Below, piece after piece: positions 7,372 to 16,575 of a stretch of 35,942 nucleotides of DNA. Location: positions 1-35,942 of the forward strand of contig CALRGV010000010.1 in assembly GCA_943358175.1 (NCBI GenBank). The letters are read 5' to 3'. The notes beneath the pieces were generated by a model. It did no database searches, was not told where the DNA came from, and worked only from the letters and a program-made list of their open reading frames with translations. Source of the stretch: Candidatus Peribacteria bacterium. GTDB lineage: Bacteria > Patescibacteriota > Gracilibacteria > UBA1369 > LOWO2-01-FULL-3. A program made the translations under genes and the position numbers. How positions within the stretch are numbered: position 1 is the first letter of the stretch; each line of letters begins with the position of its first letter.

Positions 7372-10300
7372 TTACAGTACAGGTAGTTTTTTATCATTTT
7401 CTATTGTTTCTTCAGGTGTTTCTTCAGGAGAAGCAATGAACTTTGACGTGACTTTGTTTAGTCTGCGGAAGGTTTCGCCGGCTGGAATTAATTTACCGAT
7501 GATAACGTTTTCTTTAAGACCTTCAAGTTTGTCAATTTTGTTTGTAGTAGCGGCTTCAACGAGTACGCGGATAGTTTCCTGGAAGGAAGCGGCAGATAAC
7601 CAGCTGTCGGTATGAAGAGCGATTCTTGTAAGACCAAGTAGGAGTCTTTCAATTTTGGCTTTTTTACCTTTTTTAAGCGCGGCGTTGATTTTATTGAATT
7701 TAATGATGTCGATAATTTCTCCAGGTAAAAGATCAGTATCTCCGCTGTCGATAATTCTAACTTTTGAAAGCATTTGGCGAGCAATAATTTCAATATGCTT
7801 GTCATTGATACTTTGACCTTGTGAAGCGTAAATACTCTGTACTTCAGTCATGATGTACTTTTGAACAGTATATTCATCAGTCAAGAACATCAATTCTTTC
7901 AAGTCCAAATGTCCAGTGGTCAATGGTTGACCCTTTTGTACGGTAGTGTTGTCTTTAACTTTGATTGTTCTGGATGGTGGAACAAGATAGCTTTTCTTGA
8001 TTTTGCCATCTGTAATAATAAAGATATGGCCTTCTTCTATTCTGACCACTTTACCGTCTTCGTTACATTTCAAAGTGCCTTTCTGGTTTTCTTCCTTTGC
8101 AATTACTTGTTTAGGTTTCACGTGTTCACCAATTTTTACGATTGGTTTCATTTCGCCGAGGAGAGTGTAGCCGATTTCTACTGAGTCGTGAGAGGTAACA
8201 GTAATTTCAGTAATTTTACCATTTTGTTGAATATGAGCTTTTCCTTCAATCTCTGAAAGTACACCGGCGTTTCTAGGACAACGAGCTTCGAAAAGTTCTT
8301 CAACACGTGTAAGACCCTGGGTGATATCTCCGCCTTCCGCCACACCTCCCATATGGAAGGTACGCATAGTCAGCTGAGTACCAGGCTCACCGATACTCTG
8401 AGCGGCGATAATACCAACGGCCGTTCCGATTTGTACTTCTTTGTTTGTGCCGAGATCTTTACCGTAGCATTTGATACAAATTCCGTTCAAAGTCTGACAA
8501 GTCATTACTGAACGAACTTCGATATCATCGAGTTTTTCATCTCTAATAATCTTGAGAGTGCTCTTTTCGATAATTGTGTTTTTCTTGGCATATACTTTGC
8601 CTTTTTTATCTTTCAAATCTTCAGCAAGAGTACGGCCATAAAGTCTTGTTTCAAATTTTTCACCAATTTGTTCAGATTCGAGACGAGTAAGGGTATGGAA
8701 GTGTGTAGAACCACAATCTTCTTCACGAATAACCACATCTTGATTTGAATCAACGAGACGACGTGTGAGGTAACCCGCTTCAGCAGTCTTAAGCGCTGTA
8801 TCTGATTTACCTTTACGTCCTCCATGCGTAGCAATAAAGTATTCCAAAATCTTGAATCCTTCTTTAAGGTTTGATTTAATTGGGAGCTCGATAGTTTTAC
8901 CGGCCGGATTGGCTACGAGACCTTTCATACCGCAGAGCTGAGTAATTTGTCCCCAGTTACCACGAGCGCCTGAGTCGATCATGTAGAATACGTTGTTTTC
9001 CTGGTCGATACTATTGACCATTTTTACAGTGATCTCAGCTTTAGTTTTGGACCAAATTCTGATCGTGCTGTTGTATCTTTCGTCTTCAGTGATAAGACCT
9101 TTCCAGAATTGGTTGTTGATTTGTTTTACCACTTCGGAAGCGGCCTCTACCATCTGTTCTTTTTCTTTTGGTACAATCATATCAGCCTGGCTGAAAGAAA
9201 TTCCTGATTTAGTAGCAAATTTGAAGCCCAGGTCTTTCAGATTATCCACAAGGCGGGCTGTCGGTTCGATGCCGAGAAGTTCAAAACATTCTGTCACGAT
9301 TTCGGCGAGTTTCTTTTTACCAATGTTTTCATTGTAGTAGGGAAGAGCTTTTGGAATGAAACTGTTTAAGATTAAGCGACCGAGAGTTGTTTCAATGAGC
9401 TCACCGTCATTACGGCATTTGATTTGAGCTTGTAGGTGCAAAAATCCGTTTTGGTAAGCCAGTACAGCGTGTTCGATACTTGGGAAAACCATACCTTCGC
9501 CCTTCTGACCTTTAGTTCCTTTTGTGAGGTAGTAACAGCCGAGTACCATATCCTGAGTAGGAGTAATGATAGGTTCACCGGCAGATGGTTTGAGAAGATT
9601 TCTCTTTGAAAGCATGAGAGTCTTGGCTTCCATTTGAGCGTTCTTTGAAAGTGGGATGTGGATGGCCATTTGATCTCCATCGAAATCCGCGTTGAAGGCG
9701 GCACAAACGAGTGGATGAACCTGAATAGCTTTACCTTCGATAAGTACAGGTTGGAAAGCCTGGATACCGAGACGGTGAAGTGTAGGAGCACGATTTAGGA
9801 GAACGTAGTGATCTTTTGTAACCAATTCGAGAATATCCCAAACTTCTCTCTTACCCATTTGAATAAGTTTTTCAGCGTTTTTTATATTGTGAGCAAGTGA
9901 GTCGCGGATCAAGTGACCAATAATAAATGGTTTGAAAAGTTCCAAAGCCATGATTTTTGGAATACCACATTGATGTAGTTTTAATTTTGGACCGATGATA
10001 ATTACAGAACGACCGGAGTAATCCACACGTTTACCCAACAAGTTTTGACGGAAACGACCTTGTTTACCTTTCAACATATCTGAAAGTGAACGAAGTTTTC
10101 GTTTGTCGCCTGAGCTGAATACTGTTTTACCCTGGCGTGCGCTGTTGTTCAAAAGTGTATCGACAGCTTCCTGCAACATACGTTTTTCATTTCTGCAGAT
10201 AACTTCCGGAGCACCGATAGACATCAGTCTCTTCAAGCGGTTGTTTCTATTGATAACACGGCGATATAGATCGTTTAAGTCTGAAGCGGCGAAACGTCCA

Positions 10301-11295
10301 CCATCGAGCTGTACCATCGGACGAAGATCCGGTGGGATGATAGGCAAAATTGTCATGACAAACCATTCCGGCTTGATGCCTGATTTGAGCAAGCTTCCTG
10401 CCAATTTAATTCTCTTGATGATTTTTTTCTGTTTCTGTCCGACACTGTTTTTAGAATCTTTCTTTAACTTTTCGATTAAAGCTTCCAGGTCGAGACTACC
10501 GATGATATTACGAATTGTTTCAGCACCTGTGCCGGCTTTGAAAATGTGTCCGAAGCGTAGTGACATATTTCTATAGTCGATTTCAGAATAAACTTTGCTT
10601 ACAGTTAATTTTTCGAGAGAATCTTTGTTGTCGGAGTGTTGAAAATCGTATTCTTCAATTTTGTGGCTGTATTCAGCTTCAAGATCAGTTTTAGCTCGCT
10701 TTGCCATTTTTGGATCTTCAATCTTTTCAAGATCGAGAGATTTCATTTTGAATTCATCCTGGATTTTTTTCTTGTGAGTTTTGAATTCAGTGGCAAGATC
10801 GAGAAGGGCTTGCTCTTTGGCTTTTTCGTCAACTTCGGATACAACGTAAGCGGCAAAATAAACAACTTGTTCCAAAGTCTTAATTGGGAGATCCAGCAAA
10901 AGGCCAATACGACTTGGAGTGGAACGGAGGAACCAAATGTGGGTTACCGGAACGGCCAATTTGATGTGAGCCATTCTTTCACGACGTACCGAAGATCTCG
11001 TAACTTCAACACCGCATTTTTCACAAACTACACCTTTGTAACGAATTCTCTTATATTTTCCACAATAACATTCCCAGTTTTTCGTAGGACCAAATATTTT
11101 TTCACAGAAAAGTCCATCTCTTTCAGGCTTTTGGGTGCGATAATTGATGGTTTCAGGCTTTTTTACTTCTCCGTGTGACCAAGCCAGAATTTCTTCCGGC
11201 GAAGCTACGGAAAGACTGATAGCATTAAACACATCTTTTTTTGTATTCTTAGGATCCTCGAATTGTTGTTGAGGCTGAGATTTTGGGTGTGCCAT
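7372..11295 (-). CDS. rpoC: DNA-directed RNA polymerase beta' subunit
   Basis: Catalytic subunit of RNA polymerase, 1307 residues (E. coli 1407). It has the N-terminal zinc site Cys76, Cys78, Cys91 and Cys94, the catalytic [10 protein letters not shown] motif near residue 533 with its three Mg-binding Asp, and a second zinc-site half reading [13 protein letters not shown]. The bridge-helix region [19 protein letters not shown] is present. The difference in length from E. coli fits the lack of a large lineage-specific insertion. It is separated from rpoB by ssb, which is unusual, with short gaps of 32 (to ssb) and 46 bases (to rpsL), consistent with one operon. The ATG has no Shine-Dalgarno motif. 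Confidence 0.98.
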   Translation of the reverse strand: MAHPKSQPQQQFEDPKNTKKDVFNAISLSVASPEEILAWSHGEVKKPETINYRTQKPERDGLFCEKIFGPTKNWECYCGKYKRIRYKGVVCEKCGVEVTRSSVRRERMAHIKLAVPVTHIWFLRSTPSRIGLLLDLPIKTLEQVVYFAAYVVSEVDEKAKEQALLDLATEFKTHKKKIQDEFKMKSLDLEKIEDPKMAKRAKTDLEAEYSHKIEEYDFQHSDNKDSLEKLTVSKVYSEIDYRNMSLRFGHIFKAGTGAETIRNIIGSLDLEALIEKLKKDSKNSVGQKQKKIIKRIKLAGSLLKSGIKPEWFVMTILPIIPPDLRPMVQLDGGRFAASDLNDLYRRVINRNNRLKRLMSIGAPEVICRNEKRMLQEAVDTLLNNSARQGKTVFSSGDKRKLRSLSDMLKGKQGRFRQNLLGKRVDYSGRSVIIIGPKLKLHQCGIPKIMALELFKPFIIGHLIRDSLAHNIKNAEKLIQMGKREVWDILELVTKDHYVLLNRAPTLHRLGIQAFQPVLIEGKAIQVHPLVCAAFNADFDGDQMAIHIPLSKNAQMEAKTLMLSKRNLLKPSAGEPIITPTQDMVLGCYYLTKGTKGQKGEGMVFPSIEHAVLAYQNGFLHLQAQIKCRNDGELIETTLGRLILNSFIPKALPYYNENIGKKKLAEIVTECFELLGIEPTARLVDNLKDLGFKFATKSGISFSQADMIVPKEKEQMVEAASEVVKQINNQFWKGLITEDERYNSTIRIWSKTKAEITVKMVNSIDQENNVFYMIDSGARGNWGQITQLCGMKGLVANPAGKTIELPIKSNLKEGFKILEYFIATHGGRKGKSDTALKTAEAGYLTRRLVDSNQDVVIREEDCGSTHFHTLTRLESEQIGEKFETRLYGRTLAEDLKDKKGKVYAKKNTIIEKSTLKIIRDEKLDDIEVRSVMTCQTLNGICIKCYGKDLGTNKEVQIGTAVGIIAAQSIGEPGTQLTMRTFHMGGVAEGGDITQGLTRVEELFEARCPRNAGVLSEIEGKAHIQQNGKITEITVTSHDSVEIGYTLLGEMKPIVKIGEHVKPKQVIAKEENQKGTLKCNEDGKVVRIEEGHIFIITDGKIKKSYLVPPSRTIKVKDNTTVQKGQPLTTGHLDLKELMFLTDEYTVQKYIMTEVQSIYASQGQSINDKHIEIIARQMLSKVRIIDSGDTDLLPGEIIDIIKFNKINAALKKGKKAKIERLLLGLTRIALHTDSWLSAASFQETIRVLVEAATTNKIDKLEGLKENVIIGKLIPAGETFRRLNKVTSKFIASPEETPEETIENDKKLPVL

Positions 11296-11327
11296 GGTTT
11301 ATTGGTTAAGTTGGCTGTATATAAAGC

Positions 11328-11867
11328 TTATAGACCTAGGTCTTTAGAGATAGGGTCGTCACCGAAAGAACCACCGCCATCGTTGGCAGCAGCTGGAGCG
11401 CTTGCCACCGGAGTGGCTTGCTTCGCTGGTTCGCTGTGAGGCGTGTGATGAGATTTTTGAGGAGCAGAGTGGTGATGTTCTGCGTGATTTTCGGTTTCTT
11501 CCGGAATATAGTCCGGTTCGTTTGCAGCGTCTTTAGGACGTTTTTCGAGACGTATCATGTCTTTTACCACGATTTCAGTTTTGAATTTCTTAATGCCTTC
11601 CGGACTATCCCAACTGCGTGTTTTCAAATAGCCTTCAACATAAATAAGGTGACCTTTGTGTAAATATTTTTGACAAATTTCTGCGAGGTGAGCCCAGGCT
11701 ACGCACTCGTGAAATTCCGCTGAGTTATTACGTTCACCGCTTTTTGTTGTCCATTCGCGGTTTGTAGCCATGCCAAAGGTGGTGACGCTTTGACCGTTTG
11801 GAGTTTGTCTCAATTCAGGATCTCTAGTTAAGTTTCCGATTAAAATTACTTTATTTATGCTGCGCAT
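11328..11867 (-). CDS. ssb: Single-stranded DNA-binding protein
   Basis: Binds single-stranded DNA in replication, repair and recombination. Residues 1 to ~110 form the OB fold, recognised by MRSINKVILIGNLTRDPEL, GQSVTTFGMATNREW and YVEGYLKTRSW. A His/Pro/Ala-rich linker follows, then a short acidic tip. The usual C-terminal DDDIPF peptide, which recruits partner proteins, is not present; the protein ends in DDPISKDLGL. The acidic pair is kept but the last residues differ. The gene lies between rpoB and rpoC, 32-54 bases from each, and is likely co-transcribed with RNA polymerase. In most bacteria ssb sits with rpsF/rpsR or uvrA. Confidence 0.96.
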   Translation of the reverse strand: MRSINKVILIGNLTRDPELRQTPNGQSVTTFGMATNREWTTKSGERNNSAEFHECVAWAHLAEICQKYLHKGHLIYVEGYLKTRSWDSPEGIKKFKTEIVVKDMIRLEKRPKDAANEPDYIPEETENHAEHHHSAPQKSHHTPHSEPAKQATPVASAPAAANDGGGSFGDDPISKDLGL

Positions 11868-11921
11868 GTGTAGTTGTTTAATGTAATGGGGATAGGTGTT
11901 TCGCCGGCCGAACGCTTCGCT

Positions 11922-14900
11922 TTACTCAGCGTTTGCACTAATATTCGCCTCTGTAATTCCTTCCAATTTGCCGATGTCTTTTGAAGTGCCTTCACTTTCT
12001 TTTTCGATTTCTCTCTTGATGTTGCCTGGAATTTCATCCATTTCTTCCGGATCTTCTTTCAGATATTCGGCGTCTTCAAAGTCGGCGCGACGGCCTTCTT
12101 CAGTTTGCAATAATTTCACGGAAAGACCGAGAGATTGTAATTCTTTAGTAAGAACGTTGAAGGATTCCGGTACACGTGGTTTGCGTATCATTTCGCCTTT
12201 AACAATAGATTCGTAAGCTTTTGAACGTCCGTACACGTCATCTGATTTAATTGTAAGCATTTCCTGCAAGATATGAGCAGCACCGTATGCTTCAAGCGCC
12301 CACACCTCCATTTCTCCGAAACGCTGACCACCATGTTGAGCTTTACCTCCTAGTGGTTGCTGAGTAACGAGAGAGTATGGACCGACTGAACGAGCATGGA
12401 TTTTATCTTCAACCAAATGGTTCAATTTAAGCATGTAGGCGATACCGACAGTTACTTTTCTGTCGAACGGTTCACCAGTTTTTCCGTCGTAGAGAGTGAT
12501 TTTACCATCTTCAGGAAGTCCGGCGTGTTTCAATTCTGCAGCGATTTGATCAGTAGTAATACCGTTTAGAGTAGGAGTAGCTACAGTAATGCCTTGTTCT
12601 TTCGCAGCCCAACCAATATGTGTCTCGAGAATCTGACCGATGTTCATACGACTGGAAACTCCGAGTGGATTCAAAACGATATCTACCGGACGACCATCTG
12701 GTAAGAATGGCATGTCTTCTTGTGGAACGATAATTGAGCAGACACCTTTATTACCATGACGACCGGCGAATTTATCACCAATTTGTACTTTTCTAGTCTG
12801 AGCAACGTTTACTTTAATTTGTTTGAGAACTCCGGTAGTCAATTCGTCTCCGGCTTCTTTGGTGAACATTTGAATAGCTACAACTTTTCCACCTTCACCA
12901 CCAGGGAGGCGGAGTGAAGTGTCTTTTACGTCGCGGGCCTTATCACCGAAGATTGCACGTAGCAATCTTTCTTCAGCGGTTAATTCTGTTTCACCTTTTG
13001 GTGTAATTTTGCCGCAAAGAATGTCTCCTTCTTGTACAGTGGCACCGATTCTAACGATACCATCTTCATCGAGATCTTTTAATTTAGCTTCACCAACATT
13101 TGGGATATCGCGAGTAATAATTTCAGGTCCAAGTTTTGTTTCACGGACATCTACAACGTAACTTTCAATATGAATTGAATCGTAATAACCTTTTCTGGCG
13201 ACTACATCCGAGAGAATTACCGCATCCTCAAAGTTGTAACCTTCCCAGGACATATAGGCTACGAGAAGATTTTTTCCGAGAGCGAGCTCACCGTTTTCTG
13301 TAGCTGAACCGTCAGCGAGAATATCTCCCTTACTAATTTTTTGACCTTTAGTTACTCTGGCTCTCTGGTGAAGACAAGTACCCTGATTTGATCTTTCGTA
13401 AGTTTGTAATGAATAGGTTACTTTTCTGCCGTTTGAGTATACGATTGTGATCATATTGGCATCAACGTAAGAAATTTCTCCATCCATTTCAGCAAAGGCT
13501 ACTTGCCCGGAACTTTTGGCGGCAATTTCTTCGATACCGGTACCAACTATCGGAGCGTCGGGAGAAATAAGAGAAACGGCCTGACGTTGCATGTTTGAAC
13601 CCATGGATGCACGAGTATTATCATCATGTTCCAAGAACGGAATAAGCGCCGTAGTAATCGAAATAATCTGTTTTGGAGAAACGTCGATATGAGTTACGTC
13701 GTTGACGTGAGCAAGAGTAGGTTCACCATTTTTACGGGTGGAAATACGGGTGCCGACGAGTTGTCCGATTTCATCTACCTCGGAGTTTGCCTGGGCGATA
13801 ATTAATTCCTGTTCTTCTTCCGCATCATAGTAGTTGATTTTATTTGTGGTGTATGGACGAACCTTTATTTCTTCGAGGTTTGTTTTAGCAATTTTTTTAG
13901 CGGCGGCTTCGTCAATTACTTCACCGGCTTTTACGATAACATGGCCGTGACCTTCGATTGTTTCACGAGCAACATGTCCAACCATAGCGCTTTCGCTGTT
14001 TTTCATTACATCGGAAACTTCTCTAAATGGAGTTTCGATAAAACCATATTCGTTAATTTTTGCGTAAGTGGCCAAATGCACAACGAGACCGATATTTGGT
14101 CCTTCCGGTGTGGCAATAGGACAGATACGACCGTAATGGGATTGATGTACGTCACGTACGTCGAAGGATGCTCTTTCTCTGGAAAGACCTCCCGGACCCA
14201 TCGCGGAAAGACGACGTTTGTGTTCGAGCTCGGCTAATGGATTTGTTTGATCCATGAATTGGGAAAGCTGTGAGCTGGCGAAGAATTCACGGAGAGCAGC
14301 GGTGATCGGACGAGAGTTTACTAATTGAGTAGGAGTAACTGTTTCGAGATCCATAACAGTCATACGATCTTTTGCGATACGATCGGTACGGAGTAAACCT
14401 ACACGGAATTTGTTTTGTACCAATTCACCAACGGCACGGATACGACGATTGGAGAGATGATCGATATCATCAGGACGCATTTCACCGTTGTTGAGTCTCA
14501 TTAAGTGCTTGAGAATGTAAACGAGGTCTTCCACTTGGAAAGTGTGGAATTTTTTCTTGTTTGGAGTTTCGAGTTTGAATCTCTTGTTTAATTTGTAACG
14601 AGCCACGGGACCCATGTCGTATTTTCGGTAATCGAAGAACATGGATTTGATAAGCGCCTTGGCGTTTTCCGGAGTGGCGAGGTCGCCGGGACGGATTTTT
14701 TTATAGATATTTTGGTAAGCATCTTCTACGGTCTTTGAGCCGTCTTTTTCTAGAGTATTGAGAATGAAATCATGCTCGGGATCTAAAATTACATCCTTGA
14801 ATAGTTCGAGAATCTGGCTGTCTTTATCAAATCCGAATACGCGAAGCAGGGAAGTGATTGGGATTTTACGTTTGCGATCGATTTTTACTGTAATGATGCC

Positions 14901-15581
14901 TTTTTTGTCAGTTTCGATTTCGAGCCAAGCACCACGTTTTGGAATAATTTTTGCAGAGTGCATGTCTATAGCGGAGGAATTCTTTGAAAAGAAAACACCT
15001 GGGGAACGCACGATCTGGCTTACAACTACTCTTTCAATACCGTTAATAATGAAAGTACCGCGATTAGTCATCAGTGGTACGTTGCCCAAAAATACGTCCT
15101 GTTCTTTAATTTCTCCAGTCTCTTTGTTGATAAGCTGAACGTGTACTTTTAATGCGGCTTCGTAAGTAAGATTTTTGTTCTTGGCTGTTTCGGCATTATA
15201 TTTGGCTTCAGCAACAGAATGTTCGATGAAGTGTAATTCAAGTTTTTTACCGGAAAAATCTTGGATAGGCGTAATTTCTTCGAGAAGTTCGCGAATACCT
15301 TCGTTTAAAAACCAGTTGTATGAGTCTAGTTGAATTTCGATAAGATTTGGAATTTCTACTTTTTGATCAATTTGATGACTGAAGTATTTGCGCTTGTTCT
15401 TCAGGATAATTGGTTCTTTACGCAAACTGATTTCTGAAGGATTGATGATGTTTTTATCCTTCTTTTCTGAGAGTTTTTGTTCTTTTACGATATCTTCTTT
15501 GTGAGCTTTTTTGGCCACAGCTTTAACTTTAGCGGGAGCTTTTTTTGCCGGCTCCTTAGCTTTTTTTTCTTTTTTCGACAT
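11922..15581 (-). CDS. rpoB: DNA-directed RNA polymerase beta subunit
   Basis: Beta subunit of RNA polymerase, 1219 residues. The rifampicin region FFASSQLSQFMDQTNPLAEL and HKRRLSAMGPGGL keeps the wild-type Asp, His and Ser, so no classic resistance change is seen. The catalytic-side block GDKFAGRHGNKGV and the C-terminal GGQRFGEMEVWALEAYGA are present. Two oddities: about 57 extra N-terminal residues, very rich in Lys and Ala (the conserved LDSYNWF is at 85-91; in E. coli the equivalent is near 30), and a ~60-residue acidic C-terminal tail rich in Glu/Asp. The ATG at 15581 gives the longest frame; a later internal start would remove the basic tail. It is first in the operon, driven by the promoter at 15699-15726. 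Confidence 0.98.
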   Translation of the reverse strand: MSKKEKKAKEPAKKAPAKVKAVAKKAHKEDIVKEQKLSEKKDKNIINPSEISLRKEPIILKNKRKYFSHQIDQKVEIPNLIEIQLDSYNWFLNEGIRELLEEITPIQDFSGKKLELHFIEHSVAEAKYNAETAKNKNLTYEAALKVHVQLINKETGEIKEQDVFLGNVPLMTNRGTFIINGIERVVVSQIVRSPGVFFSKNSSAIDMHSAKIIPKRGAWLEIETDKKGIITVKIDRKRKIPITSLLRVFGFDKDSQILELFKDVILDPEHDFILNTLEKDGSKTVEDAYQNIYKKIRPGDLATPENAKALIKSMFFDYRKYDMGPVARYKLNKRFKLETPNKKKFHTFQVEDLVYILKHLMRLNNGEMRPDDIDHLSNRRIRAVGELVQNKFRVGLLRTDRIAKDRMTVMDLETVTPTQLVNSRPITAALREFFASSQLSQFMDQTNPLAELEHKRRLSAMGPGGLSRERASFDVRDVHQSHYGRICPIATPEGPNIGLVVHLATYAKINEYGFIETPFREVSDVMKNSESAMVGHVARETIEGHGHVIVKAGEVIDEAAAKKIAKTNLEEIKVRPYTTNKINYYDAEEEQELIIAQANSEVDEIGQLVGTRISTRKNGEPTLAHVNDVTHIDVSPKQIISITTALIPFLEHDDNTRASMGSNMQRQAVSLISPDAPIVGTGIEEIAAKSSGQVAFAEMDGEISYVDANMITIVYSNGRKVTYSLQTYERSNQGTCLHQRARVTKGQKISKGDILADGSATENGELALGKNLLVAYMSWEGYNFEDAVILSDVVARKGYYDSIHIESYVVDVRETKLGPEIITRDIPNVGEAKLKDLDEDGIVRIGATVQEGDILCGKITPKGETELTAEERLLRAIFGDKARDVKDTSLRLPGGEGGKVVAIQMFTKEAGDELTTGVLKQIKVNVAQTRKVQIGDKFAGRHGNKGVCSIIVPQEDMPFLPDGRPVDIVLNPLGVSSRMNIGQILETHIGWAAKEQGITVATPTLNGITTDQIAAELKHAGLPEDGKITLYDGKTGEPFDRKVTVGIAYMLKLNHLVEDKIHARSVGPYSLVTQQPLGGKAQHGGQRFGEMEVWALEAYGAAHILQEMLTIKSDDVYGRSKAYESIVKGEMIRKPRVPESFNVLTKELQSLGLSVKLLQTEEGRRADFEDAEYLKEDPEEMDEIPGNIKREIEKESEGTSKDIGKLEGITEANISANAE

Positions 15582-15649
15582 ATTTGAAAATTGAGTTATG
15601 GGCTAGTATATAAGGAGTTCACTGTCGCGAACAACTTAGATTACTATCC

Positions 15650-15663
15650 AGGCGCAAGCGCCT
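15650..15663 (-). other. GC hairpin in the rpoB leader
   Basis: AGGCG and CGCCT flank a CTTG loop on the minus strand, about 70 nt before rpoB, in an AT-rich leader. CUUG is a known stable tetraloop. It may regulate or stabilise the leader of the RNA-polymerase operon; I know of no specific regulator. Confidence 0.5.
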
Positions 15664-15698
15664 TCAATAACTCATTCAAAGATTTTGATAGCAGCCTG

Positions 15699-15726
15699 AT
15701 TCTAAGTGTATTTTCCGGATAGTCAA
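15699..15726 (-). promoter_or_regulatory. Promoter of rpoB-ssb-rpoC-rpsL-rpsG
   Basis: Minus strand: -35 TTGACT at 15721-15726, 16-nt spacer, -10 TAGAAT at 15699-15704. The leader is about 110 nt and contains a GC hairpin. The -35 box is one base away from the -35 box of the divergent gene at 15793. Confidence 0.75.
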
Positions 15727-15727
15727 G

Positions 15728-15756
15728 TTGATTTTTTATTGTGAGTGTAATATCTT
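15728..15756 (+). promoter_or_regulatory. Promoter of the orphan/DUF1624 pair
   Basis: -35 TTGATT at 15728-15733, 17-nt spacer, -10 TATCTT at 15751-15756, about 36 nt before the start codon. It lies back to back with the rpoB promoter. Confidence 0.55.
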
Positions 15757-15792
15757 GGGCTCCTTTTGATGGTTTTAGTTAATTAAATTTTT

Positions 15793-16575
15793 ATGAGTGA
15801 AGCTGATTTGTCGGGTGGCACAAGAAGGTTAAGTTTGATTTCCAGTCCTGCTCCCGAGAAGGGGAAGCGACTTTCACCGGATGAATTTTTTCAGACGGGA
15901 GTTTTGCCTTCTTTGAAGCGAGTTGCGGCAATCGTGTCCGGCGAGGATGGTTCTGCGGATTATGAGGTCATAGAGGTTTCAGATCAAATAGCTGTGGGAT
16001 TGAGACGAATATTGGTTTCTATGGCTTTGAAAGTTCCAAAATTCAAAGGACTTGCCGATAAAGCTGCTTGGATGGAAGGGAAAATTGCCGTGAGGTTGGT
16101 GGAAAATTACTCATGCCATGTTGTGGTGTTAAAAGATGCTGAGGATATGGATTTAGATGAATTTGCATCCGGTAAACATTATTATTTTGAGGCTGCCGGT
16201 TTTGTTCAAACTGAGGGTGATAATGTTTCGTATGGGGATAGTAATTATTGGCAAATTAAGAAAGCTATTGAAAAAAAGGAGGGTAGAAATTCCGAAGCGG
16301 CAAAGGATATAAGAAAAGTAATTAAGTTAATTAGGGCTTTGTTGTATAAACCGAAGTTGAAGGAGAAAAACAGGGAAACGTTAGCGTCTGAATTGTGTGA
16401 GTTGAGGATGAAGGTTGGCGAAGCTGCACGAGCTGTTGTTCACGATTTTATTAGAGATTATGATGAGAATGATGGATGGGTTGAGGTTATCGATGACGTC
16501 GAGGCAAATGGGTCTTATGGGCAAGCAATGAGAAGGTTGGAAATTGGTAAATTTGATTTGCGTAGATTGGTATGA
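15793..16575 (+). CDS. Hypothetical protein coupled to a DUF1624-type gene
   Basis: 260 residues; I do not recognise a family. No signal peptide or membrane segment is visible; it looks soluble. It is Lys/Glu-rich in the middle (around 150-210, with helical repeats of charged residues) and has a short acidic run DYDENDGWVEVIDDVE near the end. The start is the first ATG after a plausible promoter. Its stop TGA overlaps the start of the next gene as ATGA, a standard sign of translational coupling, so the two proteins may act together. It is divergent from rpoB. The function is unknown. Confidence 0.75.
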   Translation: MSEADLSGGTRRLSLISSPAPEKGKRLSPDEFFQTGVLPSLKRVAAIVSGEDGSADYEVIEVSDQIAVGLRRILVSMALKVPKFKGLADKAAWMEGKIAVRLVENYSCHVVVLKDAEDMDLDEFASGKHYYFEAAGFVQTEGDNVSYGDSNYWQIKKAIEKKEGRNSEAAKDIRKVIKLIRALLYKPKLKEKNRETLASELCELRMKVGEAARAVVHDFIRDYDENDGWVEVIDDVEANGSYGQAMRRLEIGKFDLRRLV

